A stretch of 64,000 nt of DNA from Leptospira broomii serovar Hurstbridge str. 5399 (GTDB taxonomy: Bacteria; Spirochaetota; Leptospiria; Leptospirales; Leptospiraceae), in assembly GCF_000243715.2 (NCBI RefSeq), contig NZ_AHMO02000008.1, positions 62,001-126,000 on the forward strand, written 5' to 3'. The first letter of the stretch is position 1. Each line of letters opens with the position of its first letter. A program made the position numbers and the translations under genes. Below, in pieces: positions 18,598 through 27,078 of this stretch. Below the pieces are notes generated by a model that was given only the letters and a program-made list of their open reading frames with translations, was not told the DNA's origin and ran no database searches.

Positions 18598-19721
18598 ACT
18601 AAGCGATTTAAACCTTCCGTCACGGACGAGTATAAGGCCTTTCTAGCTTTATACTCCCAATCTTTGTCACCAGGCCGAATTCTAACTGCGGCTCCTACAT
18701 TCAAAGAAAGATCCGAAGAGCCCAAAAATTCCATTACGAGCGGAAGAGCACTTTGAAATGTTAGCCAATCTTTGGAAGTTAAAAAAGCGGCAACCCGATG
18801 ATTTCTGATTCGAAAAAGTGATGAGGATTCGCCGTATTTCTCTCTCCACCAATTTCCGAAACTTTTCAAGGCTGGAAGCAATCGTCCTTCCGCCCCCGTA
18901 AATTCGATAAAGAGAAGAATTTTAGGCTCGTCTCCGATAACTCTCTCCTTTTCCAACGTATTACAAAACGATAAATGAGAGAGCCAACCCGTTTCGTAAT
19001 CCTCGGTTTTTGCCGCAAGAGCAAGTTTTTCGGTAACAGATTCAAGCAAAGGCGCGATTGTCGAAACGTTAAGATTTATTTCCGACCGGGATAAGTACAA
19101 TATCTGCCCTATACGGATACCTTCCCATTCGAGTTTCCATGATATAGCTTCCTCGATAGGAGGATTCTCCGCAACTTCCGGAAATCCTTCCTGGAACACT
19201 ATCATGCTTCCTTCTTTCGTTGCGGTACGACTTAATTTTCGATTCGGTGCGTATAGATGAACTTCCCAATGATCTCCTTCAGGTAAAGAACGCAAAAAAT
19301 CCTGTAATACTTCGTAAGCCTGGCCTTTCACGGGAAAATGAAAACAAACCGGTGTAGAGTCGGCTTCTTCCTTCAGAATTTCCGAAAGTTTGTCTACCCT
19401 CCTAAACGTTTCCCTCTCGGTATTTTCAAGAGCAGGGACGGATGCAGGAGAAATATCAGTCGCGGAACGTTCCGTTTCTAAAGAGGAAAATTCACTTAAT
19501 TTTGCTTGAGATCCTTTCTTTGAATTGGACGTTTCCTTAAATTGCCCGCTTACTTCTTCCCTTTTTTCTACGTTAGTTCGAACTACAAATCCGAATAAAG
19601 CAAGCATGGCGATCGAAATCCCTGCGAGGGCGATTACTTCCCCATCGATCAATAACGAGGAAGCCTCCTCAGCGACGAGAAAGGTGGAAAGAAATAGAAA
19701 AAAATCCCCGAAAAATTGCAT
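18588..19721 (-). CDS. membrane-anchored protein with possible degenerate GGDEF-like C terminus
   Basis: A ~377-residue protein coupled to the CheX-like gene. It begins with two hydrophobic segments (residues ~1-20 and ~27-47), followed by a low-complexity Ser/Glu linker and a soluble part. The last ~120 residues end in KARKALYSSVTEGLNRL, which resembles the closing helix of GGDEF domains (ALYxAKxxGRNRV), preceded by NVGAAVRIRP; no GGDEF motif is present. I choose the ATG at 19721 because GGAG lies 10 bases before it; the frame also opens at an ATG at 19790 that overlaps the divergent methyltransferase start. Function unknown; a signal-transduction role with CheX is inferred. Confidence 0.6.
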   Translation of the reverse strand: MQFFGDFFLFLSTFLVAEEASSLLIDGEVIALAGISIAMLALFGFVVRTNVEKREEVSGQFKETSNSKKGSQAKLSEFSSLETERSATDISPASVPALENTERETFRRVDKLSEILKEEADSTPVCFHFPVKGQAYEVLQDFLRSLPEGDHWEVHLYAPNRKLSRTATKEGSMIVFQEGFPEVAENPPIEEAISWKLEWEGIRIGQILYLSRSEINLNVSTIAPLLESVTEKLALAAKTEDYETGWLSHLSFCNTLEKERVIGDEPKILLFIEFTGAEGRLLPALKSFGNWWREKYGESSSLFRIRNHRVAAFLTSKDWLTFQSALPLVMEFLGSSDLSLNVGAAVRIRPGDKDWEYKARKALYSSVTEGLNRLVCL

Positions 19722-19788
19722 TTTGCCGGACTCCGTTCCGTTACTATATGTAACGGGCGGACTTCCTTCTAGCTCAAATGATTTTTCC

Positions 19789-20532
19789 ATGAAACTATAC
19801 TCGGAACTCGCGGAATACTACTTCGATATTGAAAAGAATACCAGGAAATTCGACTTGGAAACTCAATTCTTAGATCGTCTTTTCCGAAAGCATAGAATTC
19901 GAAATATATTGGATCTTGGCTGCGGCACAGGCGAACATGTCACGCATTTCCAGGGCCTTGGCTATAAGCCTAAGGGAGTCGATTCCTCCGTCCGAATGAT
20001 CGAAGTCGCCAAAAAACGCTATTCTCATTGTCGATTCGAAGTAGGAAGCATGCAGACATATAAAGCGGCCGAGCAATTGGACGGAATTATAAGCTTATTC
20101 GGTTCGTTTAACTATCTGTTAAGTAACGAAGAGGTCGAAGCGGCCCTTAAACATTTAGAACAAAATCTAAAACCGGCCGGTATAGCCGTTCTGGAAGTTT
20201 GGAATGCAGAACCGTTGAGAAAGATAAAACGCAAGGCAATTGCACCGGTTTCCCAGACTAAAGCGCGGAATACGATAATTCAAAGAAATCGTGGGTTCAG
20301 ATTGGTTCGTGCTGACCAAGCCACTGTAGTGGAAGTAAACTACATATACAATCTGAATTCAAAAGAGATCAAAGATAAGCATTTAATGCGAGCTTATTTT
20401 CTTACAGAATTTCAGCGAATGGTTTCAAAACATCGAATGGAAATTCTTAACGTTTATTCCAATTATAGCGAAGTAAAATTCCGAAGTAACGCAAGTCGGA
20501 TGATCTTAGTACTCAAGAAAAAAAGCGTATAA
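19789..20532 (+). CDS. class I SAM-dependent methyltransferase
   Basis: A 247-residue Rossmann-fold methyltransferase. Motif I is ILDLGCGTGEH, motif II ends in GVDSS, and the post-I region is EVGSMQTY; the LEQNLKPAGIAVLEVW strand is the usual post-III element. It begins SELAEYYFDIEKN, as in small-molecule and protein methyltransferases of this group. Substrate not predictable. The frame stays open far upstream inside the divergent gene, but family alignment favours ATG 19789. That codon shares the sequence CATG with a possible minus-strand start at 19790. No clear ribosome binding site precedes it. Repeat copy 2 follows 40 bp after the stop. Confidence 0.82.
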   Translation: MKLYSELAEYYFDIEKNTRKFDLETQFLDRLFRKHRIRNILDLGCGTGEHVTHFQGLGYKPKGVDSSVRMIEVAKKRYSHCRFEVGSMQTYKAAEQLDGIISLFGSFNYLLSNEEVEAALKHLEQNLKPAGIAVLEVWNAEPLRKIKRKAIAPVSQTKARNTIIQRNRGFRLVRADQATVVEVNYIYNLNSKEIKDKHLMRAYFLTEFQRMVSKHRMEILNVYSNYSEVKFRSNASRMILVLKKKSV

Positions 20533-20570
20533 GTTAGCTGAAGATCGTTATGGAGGCGCGTGGGGCGTGC

Positions 20571-20785
20571 GGCCCGCCCTTCCTGGGTGGGGGATGGGGG
20601 TGGTTTTACGGAAGAAATTTCTTAGCAGGAAATATCCGAATCTGCAACTAATTTCTTCGAAAAAATCATGTGTGAGCTCCCACAATGCCCCTCGAAAAAA
20701 GAACTATCCAAATTCCGAAAATTATGCTACGCGTGTCGGGGTACCACCGAACCAGCCCCCGCCCAGAAAGGGCGGGGGCTGCCCT
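20571..20785. repeat. ~215 bp repeat element, copy 2 (inverted relative to copy 1)
   Basis: Left end GCCCGCCCTTCCTGGGTGGG and right end form imperfect terminal inverted repeats of the same family as copy 1 at 12078-12299, but the element lies in the opposite orientation. The right end folds into a 12 bp hairpin: 20753-20764 with 20770-20781 around AGAAA. The internal palindrome has decayed to TGTGAGCTCCCACA (~20671-20684). Shared blocks with copy 1 are listed there. It sits between the methyltransferase gene and lpdA and leaves about 55 bp for the lpdA promoter. Confidence 0.75.
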
Positions 20786-20841
20786 AAAAATTCCTTCCCA
20801 TTGAACTTTCTATTTGCAATCTTAGAATCTGGAGGAAGCAG

Positions 20842-22260
20842 ATGGCCGAAAATTTTGACGTAACCGTGATTGGCGGTGGTCCGGGCGGTTATGTTGCCGC
20901 AATCAGAGCCGCACAATTAGGATTGAACGTTTGCCTCGTTGAAAAAGAAAAACTCGGCGGCGTGTGCTTGAATTGGGGATGCATTCCCACAAAAGCCCTG
21001 TTAGAATCCGCGCATCTTCTCCAATCGATACGAAGAGCGGAAACCTTCGGCCTCAAAGTCACAGAGGTCGAACCCGATTTTCCTGCGGTAATCAAACGTT
21101 CTCGTGGAGTCGCTGATACGATGGCGAATGGTGTCGACTTCCTCATGAAGAAAAATAAAATTTCCGTAAAGAAAGGAAGCGCTGTTTTCAAAGATAATGA
21201 TACGATTTGGCTTCCTGATTCTTCAAAAGAGGAAATTCATTCAGAATTTTTTATCATTGCGACGGGCGCACGTCCCCGAGAACTTCCCGGTTTATCTTTT
21301 GACGGTGAAAAAGTTCTATCAAGTAAACACGCGATGATCCAAGAAGGCGCCCCCAAATCTCTCGCCATTATAGGAGCAGGAGCTATCGGAGCCGAATTTG
21401 CCGACTTTTATTCGACGATGGGAACGGATATCACCCTTATTGAATTGCAGGATAGAATCCTACCCTTAGAAGATTCCGAAATTTCAAACTTGCTGAACCG
21501 ATCTTTTGCAAAGCGCGGAATTAAAATACTCGCAAATGTAGGAGTCACTGAGCCGAAACTAGAAGCGAATGGAGTCTCCTTATTATTAAAAGGAGAAGGC
21601 TTTCCTGCAAACGGAGAAAGGCAGGAATTTGCGAAAGTTTTAGTCGCAATCGGAGTCGTTCCCAACACCGAAGGATTGTTTTTGGAAGAGGTCGGAGTGT
21701 TCCTTCAAAAAGGATTCGTAAAAGTGGATACTAAATATAAAAGTAAAGTCCCGAATATATATGCGATTGGAGATTGTATAGGAGCTCCCCTACTCGCGCA
21801 TGTAGCTTCGATGGAAGGAGTCAAAGCAGCCGAGGCGATATCGATCGCAAAGGGGAACCCTCACAATCTTGTCTATGAACCCATCGATTATGGCAAAATT
21901 CCTGCATGCACATATTGCCATCCGGAAGTGGCATCCATCGGTTACAAGGAAGAAGAGGCTAAGAAAGCGGGTTTCGAAATTGCGGTAGGAAAATTTCCAT
22001 TTCGAGTCAGTGGTCGCGCTCAAGCGTTAGGAGACACGGAAGGGTTGGTAAAATTAGTAGCGGATAAGAAGACAGGGGAAATATTAGGAGCCCACCTGAT
22101 AGGCCCGAACGTGACTGAATTATTGGGGGAGATCAACTTGGGAATCGGGTCGGAATTGACCTTGAAAGAAATCGCCGGTAGAATTCATGCGCATCCGACT
22201 CTTTCAGAAGCTCTTATGGAAGCCGCAGCCCAAGGATTGGGAGAAGCGATTAATCTATAG
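20842..22260 (+). CDS. lpdA: dihydrolipoyl dehydrogenase (E3)
   Basis: Flavoprotein that reoxidises lipoyl groups of 2-oxoacid dehydrogenase or glycine cleavage complexes. The FAD site is VIGGGPGGYVAA at residues 9-20; the redox disulfide is in GGVCLNWGCIPTK; the NAD site is IIGAGAIGAEFA; the C-terminal active-site His-Glu pair is in HAHPTLSEAL. Length of 472 is normal. GGAGGA at 20831-20836 fixes the start. No E1 or E2 gene is adjacent. The 3' end overlaps the convergent PerR-like gene by 11 bp. Confidence 0.97.
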   Translation: MAENFDVTVIGGGPGGYVAAIRAAQLGLNVCLVEKEKLGGVCLNWGCIPTKALLESAHLLQSIRRAETFGLKVTEVEPDFPAVIKRSRGVADTMANGVDFLMKKNKISVKKGSAVFKDNDTIWLPDSSKEEIHSEFFIIATGARPRELPGLSFDGEKVLSSKHAMIQEGAPKSLAIIGAGAIGAEFADFYSTMGTDITLIELQDRILPLEDSEISNLLNRSFAKRGIKILANVGVTEPKLEANGVSLLLKGEGFPANGERQEFAKVLVAIGVVPNTEGLFLEEVGVFLQKGFVKVDTKYKSKVPNIYAIGDCIGAPLLAHVASMEGVKAAEAISIAKGNPHNLVYEPIDYGKIPACTYCHPEVASIGYKEEEAKKAGFEIAVGKFPFRVSGRAQALGDTEGLVKLVADKKTGEILGAHLIGPNVTELLGEINLGIGSELTLKEIAGRIHAHPTLSEALMEAAAQGLGEAINL

Positions 22261-22711
22261 AAATTGATTCGCTCTTAATAGGATCCATCGTACCCGAAAA
22301 CAGAATGTCTACCTTATTGACTTTGAATTCAGTCGGCAGATGAGATTCGAGACTGAGCAAAGATGCATCTACATCGTGAAATTTACCAGTGGTCTCATCA
22401 AAAAAATGGTAGTGATCGTCTATATTGCTATCGTAGACGGATTTTCCTAGACAGGAAAACTTAAATTCACGGAGAAGGCCGGCAGAGACAAGCACATTCA
22501 AAGTATTATAGACGGTAGCCAAACTCATCTTAAATGACCGGCTATCCACCCATTCCTTAACTTCCTCCGCAGTCGGATGATCCGCTTCACAAAGAACATA
22601 CTGGCAAATTGAAATTCGTTGCATCGTAGGTTGAATAGAAACGGACTTTAACCGCATTTCGATCTCATCTGGAGTGAGGCAGTAGTTATTCTTCTTATCG
22701 AAATGATTCAT
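22250..22711 (-). CDS. PerR-type Fur family regulator without structural zinc cysteines
   Basis: Metal-dependent repressor likely sensing peroxide. The winged-helix DNA-binding part contains MSLATVYNTLNVL. The regulatory metal ligands of PerR are all present with exact spacing: H45, D94, H100, H102 and D113, corresponding to B. subtilis H37, D85, H91, H93 and D104; Asp at the last site favours PerR over Fur. The two CxxC motifs that bind structural zinc are absent, as known for some Leptospira PerR proteins. 153 residues. A dyad at 22733-22750 just upstream may be its own operator. Convergent with lpdA, 11 bp overlap. Confidence 0.87.
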   Translation of the reverse strand: MNHFDKKNNYCLTPDEIEMRLKSVSIQPTMQRISICQYVLCEADHPTAEEVKEWVDSRSFKMSLATVYNTLNVLVSAGLLREFKFSCLGKSVYDSNIDDHYHFFDETTGKFHDVDASLLSLESHLPTEFKVNKVDILFSGTMDPIKSESISID

Positions 22712-22732
22712 TGTGCAAAGTCGTGAAAAAAG

Positions 22733-22750
22733 GTCTCTATAATATGAGAC
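22733..22750. promoter_or_regulatory. candidate operator/promoter dyad upstream of the PerR-like gene
   Basis: GTCTC (22733-22737) and GAGAC (22746-22750) flank TATAATAT, giving an 18 bp AT-centred dyad that includes a TATAAT box. It lies 22-39 bp before the regulator start, where autoregulation is common in the family. Binding by this protein is inference. Confidence 0.35.
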
Positions 22751-22840
22751 GGTCGTTTCGCACCGAATCTTATAGAAAAAATGCCTATTTCCACGCTAGT
22801 CTAGGGAAACCTTTGGATTAGTATAGAATTCCGCAATCCA

Positions 22841-22877
22841 AAAAACCCTACGAAAAAACGGCGCCAATTGGGTTTTT
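22841..22877 (+). other. possible stem-loop in the antiporter leader
   Basis: AAAAACCC (22841-22848) can pair with GGGTTTTT (22870-22877) about 65 bp before the antiporter ATG, ending in a short T run. It is AT-rich and may be only a weak terminator or attenuator. No known riboswitch was recognised. Confidence 0.25.
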
Positions 22878-22940
22878 CCTTTGAAAGGGATTCTTCCGAC
22901 CTATAACGTGACCAAAAATCTTCGGAAATGACAGGAACGA

Positions 22941-24431
22941 ATGAGAAACAAAATCCTTAATTCCATCTTAATCTTTACACTGCTGCTACCTTTGGCTATC
23001 GGAGCCGAGAATTCTACAGTTGGGAAGTCCGGCGAGAGTGTGGCTCAAACAGAATCCGCGCCGACTGCACCGGAATCTCAGAAAGAGCACCATGACTCGA
23101 ATCCCGCATCACACCATGAAAGCTTAGGAGGCGACTTACCGTTTTGGTCGGTCGTTCCTTTTATCCTGATCCTATTAAGCATAGCACTCTTACCGTTAGT
23201 CTCGCATTCTACGGCACATTGGTGGGAAAATAATAATAATAAGCTTCTAATTGCTCTTGCATTAGGAGGAATTTCCTTCGGAGTCCTTTTGGCTTATAAC
23301 TGCGGCGAAAAAATATATCATACTATGGTATTCGATTACATTCCGTTTATCATTTTACTTGCGTCGCTTTTTTACATCTCGGGAGGAATCGTTTTAAAGG
23401 GAGATATCGAAGCGACTCCGATCAACAATACTATATTTCTAATCGTAGGAACCTTCTTATCCTCCTTTATCGGAACAACCGGAGCATCCATGCTGATGAT
23501 CCGTCCGATCTTAAAGACGAATTCGGAAAGAAAACATGTTGTCCATACCGTGATTTTCTTTATCTTCCTCGTTTCGAATATCGGAGGGTCGCTTACTCCT
23601 TTAGGAGACCCGCCTTTATTTTTAGGATATCTGCAAGGAGTTCCCTTTACCTGGACCTTTAGCTTGTTTCCTGAAATGCTTATCGCCTCGATCATTCTGC
23701 TCGTGATCTACTTCATCTGGGACACGATAATGCACGGAAAAGAGACCAAAAAGGATATTCAGCGGGATATCGCAAACAAGGAACCGATCGGTTTAGAAGG
23801 ACAAGTAAACTTGATTTGGCTTTTAGGCGTCGTTCTATCTGTCGCTTATATTAATGACCATTACATTCCGGCCATTAAGGAAAATCATTATCTAGGATTC
23901 TTTCGAGAAGCAGTGCTAATTTTACTTATTCTTGCTTCCAAATTCTCTTCCGATCCGAAATTACGGAAAAGAAATAAATTTACTCTGCAACCGATTCAAG
24001 AAGTCGCATATCTATTCATCGGAATTTTTCTTACTATGATTCCGGCGCTACTCCTGCTTGAGCATCATGGAAAAGAGTTAGGCGTAACGAAGCCTTGGCA
24101 CTTCTTTTGGGTAACCGGATTATTTTCGGGAGTTCTGGATAACGCCCCCACTTACTTGACTTTCGTTTCTTTGGCAAAAGGCTTATTAGGGTTTTCAGAT
24201 ATGCATCAAATCCTAGCGGACCCGTTCGGAGAATCTTTATTAAAGGCAATTTCGGTCGGAGCCGTATTTATGGGTGCCTTAACCTATATCGGTAACGCCC
24301 CGAATTTTATGGTCAAATCCGTCGCGGAGGAAAACAATATCAAGATGCCTAGCTTCGGAGGATATGTCATTTATTCCTTGGCGTTGCTGATTCCGACTTT
24401 CATTCTATTAACGTTCGTCTTCTTTATTTGA
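22941..24431 (+). CDS. NhaD-type sodium:proton antiporter / citrate-transporter family protein
   Basis: A 496-residue inner-membrane transporter of the ion transporter (NhaD/CitT) superfamily. An N-terminal signal-like segment (residues 1-22) is followed by a ~45-residue His/Ser-rich periplasmic stretch with HH pairs (KEHHDSN, SHHESL), then about a dozen membrane helices. Family marks are GTTGASMLMIRPIL and NIGGSLTPLGDPPLFLGYL in the first half and SGVLDNAPTYLTF with TYIGNAPNFM in the second, the two inverted-repeat hairpins of NhaD. Likely exports Na+ for H+. It stands alone and ends at a strong terminator. Confidence 0.85.
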   Translation: MRNKILNSILIFTLLLPLAIGAENSTVGKSGESVAQTESAPTAPESQKEHHDSNPASHHESLGGDLPFWSVVPFILILLSIALLPLVSHSTAHWWENNNNKLLIALALGGISFGVLLAYNCGEKIYHTMVFDYIPFIILLASLFYISGGIVLKGDIEATPINNTIFLIVGTFLSSFIGTTGASMLMIRPILKTNSERKHVVHTVIFFIFLVSNIGGSLTPLGDPPLFLGYLQGVPFTWTFSLFPEMLIASIILLVIYFIWDTIMHGKETKKDIQRDIANKEPIGLEGQVNLIWLLGVVLSVAYINDHYIPAIKENHYLGFFREAVLILLILASKFSSDPKLRKRNKFTLQPIQEVAYLFIGIFLTMIPALLLLEHHGKELGVTKPWHFFWVTGLFSGVLDNAPTYLTFVSLAKGLLGFSDMHQILADPFGESLLKAISVGAVFMGALTYIGNAPNFMVKSVAEENNIKMPSFGGYVIYSLALLIPTFILLTFVFFI

Positions 24432-24453
24432 TCGAAGAAGCGTTCTAAATATT

Positions 24454-24507
24454 AAAAAATCCTTCCGTTCTTTCGGAGACACATAGGAAAACGGGAGGAT
24501 TTTTTTA
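24454..24507 (+). terminator. bidirectional intrinsic terminator
   Basis: AAAAATCCTTCCGTT pairs with AACGGGAGGATTTTT (one G-T pair) around a ~20-base loop, with T run after it on the plus strand and A run before it. It separates the antiporter gene from the convergent gene at 24557 and can serve both. Confidence 0.8.
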
Positions 24508-24556
24508 CGTCCTTTTGGAACCGAGAAAGATGCTGGCCGATTCTAGTAATCTTAAC

Positions 24557-25561
24557 TTATTCGGAAGATTTAGGAATCGGAGCAAAAACGACCGAGTGTA
24601 GGCTACGAGACACCTTCCCGTCCGGATTTATTTTTTCCGTATATAAGACTTCGGCCTTCGTATCGGTCGCCGGCTTATACATTATGTATCTTCCGATCCA
24701 ATCGTAAACGGAAAGAGAATAATCGATAACCGTTAATGCCGCCTGCAACGGAAGAAATCGGGATTTCACGACCGGTTTTACGTCTCGATCTTTCGCAGCG
24801 GCCAACCATTTGTACATTCTGGCGGAACGACCCATATTCTTAAGATTGTCCCATTCCAATCTTGTTTCAGGAAGCGTCGCTTCAACCTGCCTAAAATTCA
24901 CACGAACGGGCAGACCCTTTTCTTTAGATTCCTTAATAGCGGTGGATAATTGAAGGTCAAATGTATCCTCATCCAAATACTCGATTTCGTTGCATGAAGC
25001 AAATACCGTTTCACAAATATCGCCGTATCTTTTATGCACGATGAAAACCATCGCGATATTTCCCGTCGTCGGGTTGTATAAAACTTTCGCGTTATAGTTG
25101 GTGGTCGGCCTATAATAAATTCCGCGATACACTCGTTTAAAAACATTCCATCCCACAAACCCGACATCTTTGAGAAGAGGTGGTTCCGGTATTTCCAACC
25201 CGCGAGTGGCGATATGCAATTTCTCGACGGCCACTCTGCCGTCTCGTTTAGAGATTTCCAATAAGAAATCCCGAATATCTTCCAAGCCGTCGTCTCCGAG
25301 CTTCAAGCGCTTCGACATCGTGTCTACGAGAACTTTCCCTACGTTTTCCGAAAGAAGTCTCTTCAACTCGGACTTCCCTCCTTTCTCGTTCAAATCATCC
25401 AACGTATATTGAATGCAATCTTCCTTGTGACAAGAAATCTGCTCTTCGTACCGATCGACTCCGAAATATCCCGAAGGAGGAGGTTTAGTCTCAGCCTCGG
25501 ATTGTGAGAACAAATCCGAACAGACGACAATCGCGAATAACGCTAAAATTTTAGATTTCAA
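24557..25561 (-). CDS. exported hypothetical protein
   Basis: A 334-residue protein with a signal peptide (KSKILALFAIVVCSDLFSQSEAE) and no lipobox at its end, so it is probably periplasmic or secreted. The mature part has a Cys pair (SCHKEDC) and a second pair (GDICETVFASCNE), suggesting disulfides, and mixed alpha/beta composition. No family recognised. It ends toward the shared terminator and lies 15 bp after the XRE-cupin regulator gene on the same strand, so the two are probably one operon, with the regulator first. Confidence 0.65.
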   Translation of the reverse strand: MKSKILALFAIVVCSDLFSQSEAETKPPPSGYFGVDRYEEQISCHKEDCIQYTLDDLNEKGGKSELKRLLSENVGKVLVDTMSKRLKLGDDGLEDIRDFLLEISKRDGRVAVEKLHIATRGLEIPEPPLLKDVGFVGWNVFKRVYRGIYYRPTTNYNAKVLYNPTTGNIAMVFIVHKRYGDICETVFASCNEIEYLDEDTFDLQLSTAIKESKEKGLPVRVNFRQVEATLPETRLEWDNLKNMGRSARMYKWLAAAKDRDVKPVVKSRFLPLQAALTVIDYSLSVYDWIGRYIMYKPATDTKAEVLYTEKINPDGKVSRSLHSVVFAPIPKSSE

Positions 25562-25576
25562 GGATCCGTACCGAAT

Positions 25577-26206
25577 TCAGGAAACCTCGTCCCTGTAATC
25601 CATGACTAGATACATCAAAGTTTCGTTATCTGTCGGATTGATGTATTCATGAGGAACGTCGGCTCTAAAGAACACCGAATCTTTAGTATCGAGCTCCACT
25701 ACCTTGTCCGCAACTCGGAGTCTTAATTTTCCGGATACTACCACAAGATTCTCCGTAGTTCCCGCTTGATGAGGTTCTGCGACTTCGATTCCTCCGGGTT
25801 TCAAAACCAATTCGTAAAATTCGGTTCTCCTTCCTCCCAAGAAAGGAAACAAAGCCCGGCTCGAGAAAACTTTAGAACTGGAATATAAAATCTTCGTATT
25901 TTCAGCTTTTAAAACGAGTACCCCGTCGGTTCCCTTTTCTTTTAACAGTTCGCTAAACGGCACATTCAAACCGTTCGCGATTTTCCAAAGAACTGCTATT
26001 GTCGGAACGCTCTTACCCTGCTCGATTTGAGATAGCATTGCCCGACTAACTCCGCAACGCGAGGCCAATTTATCTAATGAGAGGCCTTTAGTATGGCGGA
26101 TTAATTTAAGGTTTTCTTTTACGACTTCTGTAATATGTTCACTGGAGACGAGATCTTTTCCGTCTAATTCTTCCGCATCGGCCTGGTTCATACCTTTTTC
26201 ATCCAA
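25577..26206 (-). CDS. XRE-cupin transcriptional regulator
   Basis: A 209-residue two-domain regulator. Residues ~30-90 form a Cro/C1-type helix-turn-helix ([27 protein letters not shown] split here as two parts: [11 protein letters not shown] and [11 protein letters not shown]). Residues ~130-205 form a cupin beta-barrel with [10 protein letters not shown] and VSGKLRL, and the late histidine PHEYIN. Such MerR-unlike proteins sense a small metabolite in the cupin and control adjacent genes. It is first in a leftward pair with the exported protein and divergent from the pseudouridine synthase gene, which it may regulate. Effector unknown. Confidence 0.88.
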   Translation of the reverse strand: MDEKGMNQADAEELDGKDLVSSEHITEVVKENLKLIRHTKGLSLDKLASRCGVSRAMLSQIEQGKSVPTIAVLWKIANGLNVPFSELLKEKGTDGVLVLKAENTKILYSSSKVFSSRALFPFLGGRRTEFYELVLKPGGIEVAEPHQAGTTENLVVVSGKLRLRVADKVVELDTKDSVFFRADVPHEYINPTDNETLMYLVMDYRDEVS

Positions 26207-26289
26207 TATAACGGAAAGTGTGTCAATCTAATTTCCATAAAAACAGGACAGGTTTACAAGAAGATAGGATTTCGGATCATAGGATTTGC

Positions 26290-27024
26290 ATGACGTTCCG
26301 GGAAAAATCAAATCCTTCACGATCGATAGCTTCTGATAAGCCTATGCAAAGTTTGAAAATTTGTTACCGTGGAAGTTTTTTACTCATAGCCGAGAAGCCG
26401 GCCGGTCTTCCAGTTCATGCAACACTAGATCCGCGTCGAAAAAACTTTGCGGATCTAGTCCAAGCACAGGAAAACCTCACGTATCTCCGACTCGTGAATC
26501 GATTGGATTTGGATACGACAGGTTTAGTCGTATTTTGTACCGATCCGGAAAAAAATAAGGAAGCCGATGAGATCCTATCCCACGCGGAAAAAAAATATTT
26601 ATGCATTGTTAATGGAATTCCCCCGGATAAATTGTTTCGAGAAGAATGTTTCTTGAAGGACGGGAAAGGTCGTATAACAGCCGTTCGGTCAGGCGGGAAA
26701 AAGGCAATCACCGATTTTAAAGTTCTATCGACTAACACAGATGCTAACATCTCTATTCTTGAGGCTACCTTAATAACGGGAAGAAGACACCAAATTCGAT
26801 TTCAAATCGCTGCCGCAGGGTTTCCTATTTTAGGTGAAACCGTTTATATACCGAACGATCTGAGAATAAAAAAATCGGTTCCGATCCCAAACCGTTCTTT
26901 ACTTCATTCTTATCTTCTAAAATTCAAAACGGAGGAAGGAATTCATTCGCAAACGCTTTCGCCGCTCCCGAATGATTTTCAAAAATACCTTCCCTTTTTT
27001 CCTGGAATTTCCCTGCCTAATTGA
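26290..27024 (+). CDS. RluA-family pseudouridine synthase
   Basis: Converts a uridine in rRNA or tRNA to pseudouridine. The catalytic Asp is in RLDLDTTGLVVF; the residue before Arg is Asn, where most RluA proteins have His (HRLD). Other family marks are EKPAGLPVHAT near the N terminus and ITGRRHQIRFQ with PILGETVY near the C terminus. No S4 domain is present. The frame is open back to a GTG at 26218; I use ATG 26290, which follows AGGA at 7 bases; the Met at 26344 is possible. RNA target not predictable. Divergent from the XRE-cupin gene. Confidence 0.85.
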   Translation: MTFREKSNPSRSIASDKPMQSLKICYRGSFLLIAEKPAGLPVHATLDPRRKNFADLVQAQENLTYLRLVNRLDLDTTGLVVFCTDPEKNKEADEILSHAEKKYLCIVNGIPPDKLFREECFLKDGKGRITAVRSGGKKAITDFKVLSTNTDANISILEATLITGRRHQIRFQIAAAGFPILGETVYIPNDLRIKKSVPIPNRSLLHSYLLKFKTEEGIHSQTLSPLPNDFQKYLPFFPGISLPN

Positions 27025-27078
27025 ATACTCTGGAGCGATATTTTCGGTCGCGATCAAGACGACCAACGGGAGGAGAGA

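Noticed and set aside
19525..19788. 88-codon N-terminal extension of the methyltransferase
   Set aside because: Lies wholly inside the divergent gene and has no methyltransferase character.
20801..20828. TTGAAC-N16-TAGAAT promoter for lpdA
   Set aside because: The transcript would start at the ribosome binding site (20831-20836), which is too close for normal translation.
22712..22940. Riboswitch before the NhaD-type antiporter
   Set aside because: Only a weak AT-rich stem-loop is visible; no known sodium or fluoride riboswitch consensus could be recognised.
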